Notes: generated by a model not told the origin, from the sequence alone. Shown: positions 8,977 to 19,213, counted from the stretch's first letter. The stretch is 64,000 nucleotides of DNA from Pedobacter psychrodurus (GCF_004331735.1 NZ_SJSO01000012.1:97782-161781); one strand, 5' to 3'. Numbers and translations: made by a program.

Positions 8977-9267
8977 GGTATGTAGATGTTATCCACTCGA
9001 ATGTTTTATCAAAAACTAACCGCTTAGGATAATTGACTTGAAAAGCAAAATCTCGACAACCTTTATCGCTGGAGCACATGTACTAGGCAACAAATCCACT
9101 TCATCCGTATAAAAGTATGGTACAAATCGCCGGATATAAAAATTAACATATACACGAATAAAAGGTATATCTAGCGTATTTCAGTAATGTTGCACCTTTA
9201 ATTGAAATGATACACGGGATCTTGATTTATTACCCGTTACTAATAAGAATTTTAGCCTGGCGATCAA

Positions 9268-10695
9268 TCAGCCTTTCTTTTTGAGGTCTTTGATAATGTA
9301 TTCAACCCATTGATCTCCTGACATGTTAAGCTTAATATCAGGACTGAATCCGGTTGCATCGATAGGCTTCTTATCGGCCCAGCTCGATTTTGAAACCGGC
9401 ATCATGAGTACCAGCATTTTGCACGGAAGAGGGGTTGGTGATGCTGGCCCTTCGTAATCCATCATGCCTACACTATTTCTACCGTACCGCGTAGTCTTTT
9501 TGCTTTGATTCATTAAATGAAAAAAGTATTCTGTAGAGCTTCCGCAAAGTTCATCAGTAATGAGTGCAACTTTAGCAGGGCTGCTAAGAACAGCGTCAAG
9601 TGGGATCGTTAATCCAGGGATCTGATAAAACGTATCCTTAGTAGATGAGAGTTCTTCGTAGATTTTTTTGAGGTTAGCTACATATTCATCCGGATAGTAT
9701 TTTTTTAGATTTACAGGCACTGGATTTTTGACAAAATACTCAAGTTCTGATCTTTTAAGTCGGACATTGTCCTGAGAAATGCGGAGTAGTGGACTATCCT
9801 GTTTGATAGGGTTGGTCATTACGTATGGCAGCAGAAAACTCCAGCCAGAATTTCCACCTCCATTTCCTCGTAGATCTATGATCAGGTACTTACTGCTCCT
9901 GATAGCCTTGTCGTTAGCTGCAACCAATTTCTCAATCTTACTATCGTTATTAAAGAAAGTTGGGATTTTGATGTAACTGGTTTCCTTGTTCAATTGATTA
10001 AAATCAAGTCCATTGTTACTGTTTTTCCATGTACTTAACTCCCTTTTTTCTTTTGTGGTCATTTCATTTGGGTAAATTCTTCCAAAAAGGGAGAAATTCC
10101 ACAACTGCAGCAGGCCGCCCCTTTGCTGCGCATAAAAATCTATACTGCTAAATACATTGTATTGATTTAGCAAGTAACCTTTTTGGTGCGGTTTTAGTGT
10201 AAAATATACAAGTCCTTTATGGAGCATACTGTCCTTTGCACTAAGTACAACGGCCTTGTATTCATTACCCTGGAATTTTTTTATCCCCAGGGTAATTGAA
10301 CTGTCAGCGTTTATCCATATGCCTTCAGTGCCAATATCCGGTTTCAGTGTTTTAAAATAAGATTCGTCTATAACTACGGTCTCTTTTTCGTAATCATCTT
10401 TGTTGAGGTATGTCAATGAAAAATGTTTGTCCTGAAAAAATCGGATATAATCTTTAATGAGATAGTAACAGTTTTTTGTATTGGTTTCATTTTCTGCCTT
10501 TGCACGGAGCTTGGTTACCAGATCTCCATAGGCCGATTTTGTTTTAGCATATACTTTTTTGGGGAAGCCGGCATAGTTGAGCTCAGTTTTAACAATTGCT
10601 TCATTTAAATTCTCCAGGCAGTTACAGGGTATCTGCTGTGCCACGAGTAAAAAGGGAAAATTAGTGGTAATAAGGAGGGTAATTAGTGTTTTCAT
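9268..10695 (-). CDS. S41 family (tail-specific-like) serine peptidase
   Basis: A 475-residue secreted protein. I choose the ATG at 10695 (MKTLITLLITT...) over an in-frame one 21 bases upstream, because it gives a compact signal peptide cleaved near VAQQIPC. S41 features are in the C-terminal half: YLIIDLRGNGGGNSGWSF near 270, then ALITDELCGSSTEYFFHL near 380, where the Ser after CG is the expected nucleophile, and a late SPDIKL segment typical of C-terminal-processing protease relatives. No PDZ domain is evident, as in other periplasmic S41 proteins of Bacteroidota. It stands alone between repeats and the GH127 gene. It may be housekeeping rather than part of the glycan locus. Confidence 0.85.
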   Translation of the reverse strand: MKTLITLLITTNFPFLLVAQQIPCNCLENLNEAIVKTELNYAGFPKKVYAKTKSAYGDLVTKLRAKAENETNTKNCYYLIKDYIRFFQDKHFSLTYLNKDDYEKETVVIDESYFKTLKPDIGTEGIWINADSSITLGIKKFQGNEYKAVVLSAKDSMLHKGLVYFTLKPHQKGYLLNQYNVFSSIDFYAQQRGGLLQLWNFSLFGRIYPNEMTTKEKRELSTWKNSNNGLDFNQLNKETSYIKIPTFFNNDSKIEKLVAANDKAIRSSKYLIIDLRGNGGGNSGWSFLLPYVMTNPIKQDSPLLRISQDNVRLKRSELEYFVKNPVPVNLKKYYPDEYVANLKKIYEELSSTKDTFYQIPGLTIPLDAVLSSPAKVALITDELCGSSTEYFFHLMNQSKKTTRYGRNSVGMMDYEGPASPTPLPCKMLVLMMPVSKSSWADKKPIDATGFSPDIKLNMSGDQWVEYIIKDLKKKG

Positions 10696-10894
10696 TACAG
10701 TAGTTTGATTGAACACTAATATATTAAAGTTATTGGTTTTTAATAATATGGGTGCATAAACCTAAGTTGTTTAATATCAGCATTTAAACCAATTCAAACT
10801 TGGGTTTTTTATCTCAATCAAAAATATCTAATTACACGCCCTGGAGCGTTCCTTTATTAAAAATTAAAAGAGAATAAGATCATGTCGGGTTAAT

Positions 10895-10923
10895 GTTGGT
10901 ATCTTAACCTCATCAATACCAAC
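10895..10923. repeat. Inverted repeat after GH127 gene
   Basis: Perfect 8-bp arms GTTGGTAT (10895-10902) and ATACCAAC (10916-10923) about 45 bases beyond the stop of the minus-strand GH127 gene. There is no T-run on the minus strand, so it is only a possible weak terminator or RNA 3'-end stabiliser. Confidence 0.35.
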
Positions 10924-10966
10924 AAAATGAATTTGTAAAAAGGACTGAAATACTCGTCGCTATGGA

Positions 10967-13900
10967 TTATTTTAAAGTAACATCGAGGTAAACAGAATGC
11001 CTGCCATATGTTTCATAAAATGGTTTAAAAACCACATCGTCGATTGTAAATTGTAAAGCTTGAGGGTTGCCTTTAATTGATTTGCCTATATCTCTAGCGT
11101 TTAAGGTTACTTTACGCCAATCTTTTCTAGCTTCTGGCTCCTGTGCTGCCAGCAATATTGGCCCGTAAAATAGACTGGCTATATTCGGTTGATCCATAAC
11201 CGGATCGAGGTGAAATTGGAAAGGCATTTTCAATTCTATAATGTCGCCATCTTTCCAATTGCGGCTTATTTTTAGGTAACTGCTTGGGGTAGCTTGAAAC
11301 TTTTGTTCTTTCCCGTTGATTTTTACAAAGAATCCTTTGGTAGCCCAGTTTGGCACACGCACATTGATATCAAATTTTCCACTGCCGCTAATGGTTAAAC
11401 GGGTATTGTCTTCTTTTGGGAAATTTGTCGTCTGTTTTACCGTTACCTGGCGTTCTGTCCATTTTAGTGTTGATGGAATGTACAGGTTCACATATAGTGC
11501 CTGGTTATCTTTGCTTTTAAAGTAGATTGAATTTTGTAGTTTGGTGCTGCTCTCTATTGCAGTGCCGTTACAGCAGGTAAAACCTGTCATATCCGCATTG
11601 CCAAATTGTTTAACAGATCCCGGTCTGAGTGGTACATGATAGGTATTGGCCGGACTATTCTCGGCAACAGATGCCAGGATATGATTATATAACCCGCGCT
11701 CATAATAGTCCATTAATTCTGCGCGCTGATCGAAGAGAAACAGGTCTCCGGTCAATTTTAGCATATTGTAGGTGGCACAGGTTTCATTCTGCCCGCCTTC
11801 TGAGAAACCGTTTTCGTACAAAGTAGCTGGTTGGGCAATAAAACACTCCGCATTGGCTGGGTTACGGGCACCTGCAACTCCTCCGATACTATACATGTAA
11901 TCGTCAACCATTTTGTGCCAGAAATTATCTGCTATGCTGTAATATTCGGGTTTATTGGATGCACGGTACATTTCGATACTCCCAACAATTTGAGGTATGT
12001 GTTGATTGGCATGCAGCCCACGGAAAATATCTACATTTTTGGCCAGCCCATACGAATGTGCAGTATCGCCAAAGAACACTTTGATATTATCAAACAATTG
12101 CGCTGTTTTTAAGTACTTCGCTTCCCCGGTAATGCGGTACATATGCGCCATCGACTCATTCATGCCGCCAAACTCCCCGGCAATATAGGTATTCCACATC
12201 TTTATAAGTGTTTCCTGTGGCAACCGGCTCAGGCGGGCATACACCCAATCGCTCATGTTGGTGGCTATTTCAAGTGCTTTTTTATTTCCGCTCACCTCAT
12301 AAACATCTATTAAGCCGGCCAAGATTTTGTGCAAGGTATAATATGGCGCCCAAACCTGATCCTTCTGTCCGCCATATCTGGCTCCGTTTTCTAACATGAT
12401 AAATTGATCGGGAGGGTAAGCGCTGATAAATCCTTTGCCCCAGTTCCAATAATCGGTACGGATGCCTGCTTCACTAAGATCAGAATCATAATCTGGTTTG
12501 CCGGGACCATGCGGCACAACGCTCGGATCAGATACGTAGGTGGAGCCTGCATTTTTTGGTTTCCCTGATAATTGGGATAGTTCATACAGCGTATTTACCA
12601 TATACTCCATTTTTTTTGAGAAGTTGGCCTGAAGTGCCTTGTCATATCCGGTGCTGGCATAGGCCTGAGCAATTGCCGAAAGGTAGTGGCCTGTAGCATG
12701 CCCCCTTAATTTGGTGTCTTCACTGTCCCACACACCCAAAGGTTTTGCCCCTTCAGGTTGTTTTTGGCCAAAAGCCTGACGGAACATGTAGAGAAAGGAG
12801 TTAGGATCGGTTTTAGCCAATGTTTTAATAAACTTATCGCGGTTTTCGATAAATTTGGTTGCATGGCCATGAGTGTCTGTTTGTAGAGAAACCCTATTTA
12901 AAGCAAAGGGCTCCAGCTTTAAGGATGGCGCGGCTGATTTTTTAAGTGCTTTTACGGTTACAAATGCTTTAGGTTGGAAAACCGTTCCTGCAACACGCCC
13001 GGTAATGGTATAAAGTCCGGGCTTCAAAACTGTGCTATTGTCGGTTGGAGAAGGCCATAGCACACGTACTTTTGGACCTTTCACCTCATTCTGGTAGGTA
13101 CCCGGTACATAACTGGGTAATCGTGGTAAATTTCCGACTTCTGTTTCTACCTGAACATCTGATACATGAGCTAAATAAGTATTGTAAAGCTGTGGAGTGC
13201 CTGAAGAAAACTTTGGAAGATCATCTTCACGCTTACCCACATTTACTGCGTTTTCCTGAGTACCTCTTTGGGCATTGCGATAAATTCCGGCAATCTGCCC
13301 TGCACTTAGCGGAACCCGATAAATACGGAAATCATGTATCATTGCATTAAGATAGGGATCTCCTGATGTTAGCGATTTTCCGATATAAAGCAGATTTTTT
13401 CCCCCTGCTTGCTGATCGAATACCTTTGCTAAATCTATTGGGATATTCTTAGCTTCGGCCACAGGTTTACTATTCACATAGGTAGTCATAGATTTTGATG
13501 GAACATCGATCACTACGGTAAGATAAACCCATTTATTTAGTTCTATAGCCGGAGAAACCGCTCCGTTTTTATTGGCTTCCTTTGCTGTGATCAATGCCTG
13601 GAAGCCTTCTTGGGCATTTGTTCCAACAGGGGCTGCAAAAAAATGTTTAGTTACATCTTTCCCAAAATCGAAAAAATACTGACCGGGCTGCTTTGAGCGT
13701 AGGTATATCCATCCTGATATACTGAGCGATTCTATATCTGTTAATGCTTCTCCTGGAACAGTAACAAAGGAATTGTTATCCCCAGAGAGCGACAAAACCT
13801 TTCCGAACCGGCTGTCATTGATAAACTTGACCCCGTCGCCCTGAAATTTGGCATGAAAATTATTTCGGGACCAGTCTTTGGCATCTCCATTAAAGATATA

Positions 13901-14032
13901 ACGCGCACTCATTCCCGTTTCACCAATACCATCCAATATCTGGTCTCCATTTTGTGCCTTGGCAGTAGTGATACACATGGCTAAAACAGCAAGGAACAGG
14001 ATGGTATGCAAGGATACTTTGTATATTTTCAT
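10967..14032 (-). CDS. GH127 beta-L-arabinofuranosidase with N-terminal LamG domain
   Basis: A 1021-residue secreted protein (signal ends TTAKAQNGD). Residues about 45-260 are a LamG/concanavalin-A module (MSARYIFNGDAKDWSRNNFH, SISGWIYL, FRIYRVPLSAGQIAGIYRN). The rest is the DUF1680/GH127 fold: GHATGHYLSAIAQAYASTG at the barrel start, FGGMNESMAHMYRITG, then SEGGQNETCATYNMLK and FTCCNGTAIESSTK. Glu750, Cys752, Cys820 and Cys821 occupy the order of the zinc-binding Glu338/Cys340/Cys417/Cys418 set of Bifidobacterium HypBA1, where a Cys is the nucleophile. HypBA1 removes beta-L-arabinofuranose from hydroxyproline-linked arabinans; related DUF1680 enzymes act on other pentoses. It is divergent from the GH43 gene, with 365 bases between, consistent with shared control. 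Confidence 0.88.
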   Translation of the reverse strand: MKIYKVSLHTILFLAVLAMCITTAKAQNGDQILDGIGETGMSARYIFNGDAKDWSRNNFHAKFQGDGVKFINDSRFGKVLSLSGDNNSFVTVPGEALTDIESLSISGWIYLRSKQPGQYFFDFGKDVTKHFFAAPVGTNAQEGFQALITAKEANKNGAVSPAIELNKWVYLTVVIDVPSKSMTTYVNSKPVAEAKNIPIDLAKVFDQQAGGKNLLYIGKSLTSGDPYLNAMIHDFRIYRVPLSAGQIAGIYRNAQRGTQENAVNVGKREDDLPKFSSGTPQLYNTYLAHVSDVQVETEVGNLPRLPSYVPGTYQNEVKGPKVRVLWPSPTDNSTVLKPGLYTITGRVAGTVFQPKAFVTVKALKKSAAPSLKLEPFALNRVSLQTDTHGHATKFIENRDKFIKTLAKTDPNSFLYMFRQAFGQKQPEGAKPLGVWDSEDTKLRGHATGHYLSAIAQAYASTGYDKALQANFSKKMEYMVNTLYELSQLSGKPKNAGSTYVSDPSVVPHGPGKPDYDSDLSEAGIRTDYWNWGKGFISAYPPDQFIMLENGARYGGQKDQVWAPYYTLHKILAGLIDVYEVSGNKKALEIATNMSDWVYARLSRLPQETLIKMWNTYIAGEFGGMNESMAHMYRITGEAKYLKTAQLFDNIKVFFGDTAHSYGLAKNVDIFRGLHANQHIPQIVGSIEMYRASNKPEYYSIADNFWHKMVDDYMYSIGGVAGARNPANAECFIAQPATLYENGFSEGGQNETCATYNMLKLTGDLFLFDQRAELMDYYERGLYNHILASVAENSPANTYHVPLRPGSVKQFGNADMTGFTCCNGTAIESSTKLQNSIYFKSKDNQALYVNLYIPSTLKWTERQVTVKQTTNFPKEDNTRLTISGSGKFDINVRVPNWATKGFFVKINGKEQKFQATPSSYLKISRNWKDGDIIELKMPFQFHLDPVMDQPNIASLFYGPILLAAQEPEARKDWRKVTLNARDIGKSIKGNPQALQFTIDDVVFKPFYETYGRHSVYLDVTLK

Positions 14033-14397
14033 GTTTAAATCATTTTATCAATAAGCCCTTCTTAGATCTGTTTATCTCAAGATATTTTATGCCCAGATCT
14101 TTTAGTAAGAGGAGATGAATTTAAAGAATGTTGAATAAAACAACCCATAAAATTCATCGATAAAACTATGAAGAACCCCTGTGTTTTTATGCTTCTTTTT
14201 TATCTGATAGCTACTAGATATTAACAAGTACCCTGCCGTACAACAAAATAAATTATGTATTGCCCTGATTGGGCTGGTTGGTTAAAATACGAATGTTATG
14301 CATCAATATACAACGGAAATCTAGGTTACGCTTCGTTTATATTTACATCCTGATCCATCAAGTCTGGTTTTTATAGGCCGGGATATCAACATTAACT
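14033..14397. other. Divergent control region between GH127 and GH43
   Basis: 365 bases with no gene. It must hold both divergent promoters. I see only approximate boxes (TATATTTAC near 14340) and no exact TAnnTTTG or obvious operator palindrome. Confidence 0.4.
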
Positions 14398-17300
14398 ATG
14401 AAAAACATTTATCTAAACCTCTTCGTTCTTTTTCTCCTATGCTACTCTTTCCAACCTATAATGGCGCAATCTCAGCATTTGGCTAAGGGGCAGGGCAATC
14501 CTGTTATACCAGGTTATTTTGCAGATCCAACGGTGAAAAAATTTGGGGATACTTATTATATTTATGCAACAACCGATGGCAATGGGGGCGGATTTGGGCC
14601 ATCGCAGGTATGGAAGTCGAGGGATTTCGTGAACTGGGAAATGCAGGACATGAACTGGCCGGTTACACGTTATTACTGGGCGCCTGATGTTATCCAGGGG
14701 AGCGACGGAAGGTATTATCTCTATTATTGCCAGCCTGTGGAGATTTTCGGCGCAGTGTCTGATACTCCTGTTGGTCCCTGGACTTCGCTTTTACCCGAAG
14801 GGAAACCTATTGTACCTAATTTTTTGGTGCCCAAGGTGATTACACTCGATGGACAGACTTTTAGGGATGATGATGGAAGGTTTTACATGTATTGGGGTAC
14901 CTGGGGGATCTATCCGGACCATGGGTGCGGAGTGGGTTTACTTAATCCGGATATGAAATCGTTCGAAAAACTGGAGAAAATACCCAATACCGTGGCCAAA
15001 GATTTTTTTGAAGCGCCTTTTATGTTCAAAAGGAAAGGGGTTTATTATTTAACGTACTCTTCGGGCTACTGTGAGGATGGGAGTTACCGGGTCCAGTACG
15101 TAAAGAGTGATAAAGGACCGATGGGGCCATTCGTTTTTGGTGAGAACAACCCGGTGTTATCGACCAATAAGGATGGAACGGTGCACGGTCCCGGGCATGA
15201 ATCGATACTGCAGCAAGGGGATGATTTTTATATGGTTTATCATCGCCATAACAATCCGCATTCAGGGGGAGGCTTTCATCGGCAGATTGCCGTGGATAAG
15301 ATGGAATTTGATGCTGATGGCAATATCCTAAAGCTCAATCCCTCACATTCAGGTGTTGGCTACCTGGGCAAAAATGTTAACCCGTATGCCGATCTGGCCC
15401 TGAATGCAAAAATAAAGGCCTCATCTTTTTATAGTGATGATTTTAAGCCTTCTTTTGCCAATGACAACAATAACGGAACGCTATGGAAACCCAAAAACAA
15501 TAGGGCTGCATCATGGCTTGAGATCGATCTAGGGAGTGTAAAGCCTGTTAAGAGTGTCCATACCCAGTTTGAATATGCTACCTGGTACTACCAGTACATG
15601 ATCGAATACTCTATCGACGGGAAATTATGGAAGACCTATGCTGATAGGACCAAAAACCTTCAGCATGGCAGTCCAATGGCTGATTATGGTACTGTTACTG
15701 CCCGCTATATCCGCCTGAGGATCACTGGTACCGAATACCCTGGGCTAAACAGGGCCGTTTGGAACATTAGGGTTTACGCCCATGATGGTTATAGGCCCGG
15801 CACGGTTCCATCTGTTAAGAAGTCTGGTGTGGATAAGCAGATAAGTGCTCAGGGGCTTTTGGTAGATCTGGATGCATCAGGGTTCAAGCCTGGCGAAACT
15901 GTTAACCAATGGGAAAATAAAGGGAAACTGAAAGGATCTTTTAAAGCGATGGAGGGGAGATCATCTACTGCAGCTGTTATCGCCGGGAAGAACGCACTCG
16001 TTTTTAAAAATGGAACCTCTTTCAGGTCTACTTTTCCTGCACCGCTTTCGCTAAAGGGCAATAGCAGCTTTAGCGTGGCGCTATGGGCCTATAACCCGGA
16101 TGTGGCAAAAGAAGAGCCTATTGTATCCTGGACTGGCCGTGCGGGCGGTGAGCTGGCAGGGGCCGCTCTTGGGTATGGCAGTCATAAAAAATGGGGTGCT
16201 GCTACGCATGGGGGCTGGGCAGATATGGCGTATGGGAAAATTCCGGAGGCTGGGAAATGGCACCACATTGCACTGGTGTTTGACGGTACAATGGAACAGA
16301 TATATGTAGATGGGGTGCTGGATAAGCAGGAGCGTAAAATGCTTTTTATAGATGGGCTCTCTGATTTTCTTATCGGGACCAATAATGATAAGGGTGCTTA
16401 CTTTTCGGGCGCTCTGGCCTCCTTGAAAATATATGATACACCCCTAACGGCCAGGGAGGTAAAACAGATGGCCCTGGAAAAAGTAAATTCGCAGGCGGCT
16501 GTTTTTCTGGATGGTGCTGCGCTTGACTACGGCGGACTTAAAAGCTGGAAAAATGAAGGTTTTGCATTGGGGAGTTTACAATCAATTAAAGGTTTTTCTA
16601 TTGTTGGGGATGTAGCGGGTAGAATCGCACTAAATTTAGGCCATCGCACGGAAATGAAATTAAGCAGTGGGAGCGAAGCAGCTCCTGCAGCATCAGGCGC
16701 CTATACGCTCATCACCCAGCTATACGTATCGCCTGGCCAAAAAATAAGGATAGATTATGGAGGCAGGGGCCTGGAGATAAAAGGGAAATCAAAGTGGCAG
16801 CATATTGCCTGCACTTTTGATGGAAAAGTATCCAGGGTATTTGTGGACGGACGGCCATCAGAGATCAGATCGGTGGCGGGGAGCAAGGAACTGACTTTTT
16901 TAGCTCTTGGGGATAGCTCCGCAGAGGCAAAAAGCGCGGTTTCTGCGGTTTATATCTATAAACATGCATTTGCACCATCCAAAATCCTTTCAGATTATAA
17001 CGCCTGGAAAATAACTTTACAGGGGAAACCAGCAAGGGCTGCCTTTAAACTAAGGCCAGATGCAGTTTCTCCGGAGATGGCAAGTATGACTGCAGCGGCG
17101 ATCAGACTTCCTGGGAACAGTTATGAATACCGTTTCATTAGAAGCGATAATGCTGAAAAAGCCGCATGGGCGCCACTGAATGAATATACCGATTTTGGAC
17201 TGGAAGAAAATAAAGCTTACCGGTATTCAGTCAAGGTTCGGGATAACTTCGGCAATGTCAGCCTGCCTTCGCTCGAAGAGGAAGTAAAGACCGATCTTTC

Positions 17301-17928
17301 GCTGTTCAGTATCAGTACTGATAGTGCCAGCAAGGAACATGATTATCTGAAAAGTAGTACCGAGGGAGCTTTTTGGGACGGTATGACGGGTAATGCTGAT
17401 CAGGTTTCTTTTAAAAACGGACTGCTTACCCTCTCTTCGGCCAATACCAAATGGGACGGTACATCTCCAAACGGACCATTTATCTATAAAAACATGTATG
17501 GTGATTTTATTGTAGAAACCGCAATAGCGGACCTGTCCGGTTTAAGCGATAAAAAAGCTGTGGGCGCAAATGATGCAGGCTTAATGCTGCGCGCTGGGGA
17601 CGAAAGTTTTGCGCTTTTACAGAACAGTGTGATGCTGGGCTGGGGTGTTGGGAACATGGTTACCGATCTGAGCAGGTCTGCACGTAAGCAGACCAATAAT
17701 TCGTCTGCCTGGAATTTTTATAGACACCTTCAGGTGCAGCGGAAAAACAATATCTTCTATCTACGGGGCAGCAGCGATGGGAAAAACTGGAAAGATCTGC
17801 CCGGTAGTCCACTTGTACGTGATGATATGGGAGGTAAGACAATCCAGGTCGGGCTTTTTCAGGCCAGTTATGGCGAAAACAAGGGCTATGGTACTTTTGG
17901 TGGTTTTAGGATTATCAAGAAAAGGTAA
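14398..17928 (+). CDS. Very large multimodular GH43 glycosidase with F5/8-type C and LamG modules
   Basis: A 1176-residue secreted protein (signal peptide to about MAQSQ). Residues 30-325 form a GH43 five-bladed propeller: GYFADPTVKKFGDTYYIY gives the general base Asp43, ITLDGQTFRDDDG gives the probable pKa-modulating Asp151, FFEAPFMFKRKGVYYLTYSS gives the general acid Glu205, and VHGPGHESI resembles the metal-site loop. Residues about 330-465 look like an F5/8 type C/CBM32 module (ASWLEIDLGSVKPVKSVH, YIRLRITGTEYPG). Two LamG-like segments follow at about 480-690 and 695-870, then a fibronectin-like stretch and a C-terminal DUF1349-like concanavalin fold (VSFKNGLLTLSSA, WKDLPGSPLVRDDM). Arabinofuranosidase or xylosidase activity is likely. 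Purine-rich, G-heavy codon use differs from neighbouring genes, a weak hint of separate origin. Confidence 0.85.
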   Translation: MKNIYLNLFVLFLLCYSFQPIMAQSQHLAKGQGNPVIPGYFADPTVKKFGDTYYIYATTDGNGGGFGPSQVWKSRDFVNWEMQDMNWPVTRYYWAPDVIQGSDGRYYLYYCQPVEIFGAVSDTPVGPWTSLLPEGKPIVPNFLVPKVITLDGQTFRDDDGRFYMYWGTWGIYPDHGCGVGLLNPDMKSFEKLEKIPNTVAKDFFEAPFMFKRKGVYYLTYSSGYCEDGSYRVQYVKSDKGPMGPFVFGENNPVLSTNKDGTVHGPGHESILQQGDDFYMVYHRHNNPHSGGGFHRQIAVDKMEFDADGNILKLNPSHSGVGYLGKNVNPYADLALNAKIKASSFYSDDFKPSFANDNNNGTLWKPKNNRAASWLEIDLGSVKPVKSVHTQFEYATWYYQYMIEYSIDGKLWKTYADRTKNLQHGSPMADYGTVTARYIRLRITGTEYPGLNRAVWNIRVYAHDGYRPGTVPSVKKSGVDKQISAQGLLVDLDASGFKPGETVNQWENKGKLKGSFKAMEGRSSTAAVIAGKNALVFKNGTSFRSTFPAPLSLKGNSSFSVALWAYNPDVAKEEPIVSWTGRAGGELAGAALGYGSHKKWGAATHGGWADMAYGKIPEAGKWHHIALVFDGTMEQIYVDGVLDKQERKMLFIDGLSDFLIGTNNDKGAYFSGALASLKIYDTPLTAREVKQMALEKVNSQAAVFLDGAALDYGGLKSWKNEGFALGSLQSIKGFSIVGDVAGRIALNLGHRTEMKLSSGSEAAPAASGAYTLITQLYVSPGQKIRIDYGGRGLEIKGKSKWQHIACTFDGKVSRVFVDGRPSEIRSVAGSKELTFLALGDSSAEAKSAVSAVYIYKHAFAPSKILSDYNAWKITLQGKPARAAFKLRPDAVSPEMASMTAAAIRLPGNSYEYRFIRSDNAEKAAWAPLNEYTDFGLEENKAYRYSVKVRDNFGNVSLPSLEEEVKTDLSLFSISTDSASKEHDYLKSSTEGAFWDGMTGNADQVSFKNGLLTLSSANTKWDGTSPNGPFIYKNMYGDFIVETAIADLSGLSDKKAVGANDAGLMLRAGDESFALLQNSVMLGWGVGNMVTDLSRSARKQTNNSSAWNFYRHLQVQRKNNIFYLRGSSDGKNWKDLPGSPLVRDDMGGKTIQVGLFQASYGENKGYGTFGGFRIIKKR

Positions 17929-18061
17929 TAGTCCTTTAACTCGGGTTACCGATCTGTTTTGGCCAGGGTGATAGCCATATTGAGATCCCTGAGCACTTCC
18001 GTGACCAAATCTTACGGAAAATGGAAAAATATCAGGATTCTTTATATCCGATAACATGTGT

Positions 18062-18100
18062 TCAAAAACCGGCCTGATCGCTAATTTAAATATCAGGCCG
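18062..18100 (-). terminator. Terminator hairpin for the ricin/HEIAH gene
   Basis: Perfect 9-bp arms CGGCCTGAT (18070-18078) and ATCAGGCCG (18092-18100). On the minus strand the stem is followed by GTTTTTG. It is about 35 bases past the stop of the minus-strand gene and lies between two convergent genes. Confidence 0.6.
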
Positions 18101-18133
18101 ATTCCATTCGATAATATCTGCAGATCTGTTTAC

Positions 18134-19213
18134 CTACATCCCGTCAGATCGCATTGCAAAAACTAATTTTACATGTCTAAAGGCATTTGTTTCGCTCCAT
18201 TCATTGTCATAATTTAAGCCGTAAGCCCAAAAATGCCCGCCACCTGTGTGTATCGCACCACTTTGACCATCAAAAATCTTGACAAGGGCAACTGTATTGG
18301 CTCCCAAGAAGTCACCTGTAGAAGTATTTGATGTCCATCCGCCGCTTATTCCTACGCCATAAGTGTGCGCAATTTCGTGCATTGCCGTACGTACATTCTG
18401 GTAACTGGTGTTTGCACCAAAACGTATATTTCCATTTGTACTGCCGTCAGCTGTCGGCACACCTGTGTTATATTGTACAGTAAGCGTGCGCGATGGCCAG
18501 TTAGCACCAGCGTTATACCTGGCACAGGCATCGTTCATGGCATTGGTAATGCGTGTCACTACATCGGCAGGTACTCCTGTACTGTTCAGTACCCAGCCCA
18601 GCTGGCCAGTTGCGTTAACCGTTAGTAAAGACCATTGTTGGTTTTCCCCTCCCCAGTAAGTCCATTGGTCCACATTAGCGCCATCATCAATTGATTGATT
18701 GGCTATATCAAGGTCCTTGCCACTGTTTCTGTTTACAATACGGTAATAACCGTTGCCAAGCGACGTAAATAGCCACTGCTGGTTTGTTGCTCCCGAGTAG
18801 GTAGATATATTTACATTGTTTCCGTCGGCTGTTCCTGCCTGGTCTACCTGTAAACCTTTGGAGCTATGCACACCAATAATCGAATAGTAGCCACCAGACA
18901 GTAGCGTTAAATTCCATTTTTGATTTGTTCCGCCAGTACCCGCGTACTGTGAAACATTAGCGCCATCTGCAGTCTGAAATCCACCAACATCAAGAACTTT
19001 TCCACTTTTGCGGTTCACGATGTAAAAGGTGCCGTTTGTGGCGGATAATGGGGTTTCGTTAGGTGGTATTGCACTCAATTTTGCCCTTATCGAAAGCGGG
19101 TCTTTAGTGGTGTCAGGATCCGGAAGGTCGCCTTTTCTGCAACTGCCGGCTAATAAAATGAGTCCAAGCATAAAGATGCCGAATGGACCTAAGGTAGAAG
19201 ATTTTGTTTTCAT
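18134..19213 (-). CDS. Lipoprotein with ricin-type beta-trefoil and HExxH metallopeptidase-like domain
   Basis: A 359-residue protein with a lipoprotein signal (LLAGSCRKGD, Cys25). Residues about 58-200 are one ricin-B beta-trefoil with three QxW repeats, NQKW 97-100, NQQW 144-147 and NQQW 191-194, each preceded by a VNRxSGKxLD-type strand; trefoils of this type bind galactose- or arabinose-like sugars. The C-terminal half carries a zinc-site motif HEIAHTYGVG at 279-288, close to the metzincin pattern HExxHxxGxxH/D but without an obvious third His, so the third ligand is uncertain. A lectin-targeted, cell-surface peptidase is the simplest reading. It is not clearly in an operon: nearly 1 kb separates it from the SusD gene upstream. 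Confidence 0.7.
   Translation of the reverse strand: MKTKSSTLGPFGIFMLGLILLAGSCRKGDLPDPDTTKDPLSIRAKLSAIPPNETPLSATNGTFYIVNRKSGKVLDVGGFQTADGANVSQYAGTGGTNQKWNLTLLSGGYYSIIGVHSSKGLQVDQAGTADGNNVNISTYSGATNQQWLFTSLGNGYYRIVNRNSGKDLDIANQSIDDGANVDQWTYWGGENQQWSLLTVNATGQLGWVLNSTGVPADVVTRITNAMNDACARYNAGANWPSRTLTVQYNTGVPTADGSTNGNIRFGANTSYQNVRTAMHEIAHTYGVGISGGWTSNTSTGDFLGANTVALVKIFDGQSGAIHTGGGHFWAYGLNYDNEWSETNAFRHVKLVFAMRSDGM

Larger units (their letters stand above)
8626..9267. other. Repeat-rich intergenic region
   Basis: No credible gene in 642 bases between convergent genes. Contents in order: a copy of the A/T-rich end module (8631-8690), a half copy of the CGTCATTCC repeat (8703-8757), an interleaved inverted-repeat cluster (8771-8908), and a reverse-oriented half copy (8935-8976). 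From about 8985 to 9267 I see nothing recognisable. Confidence 0.6.

Noticed and set aside
8807..9079. Overlapping open frames in the 8.8-9.1 kb spacer
   Set aside because: They run through inverted repeats and encode no recognisable protein.
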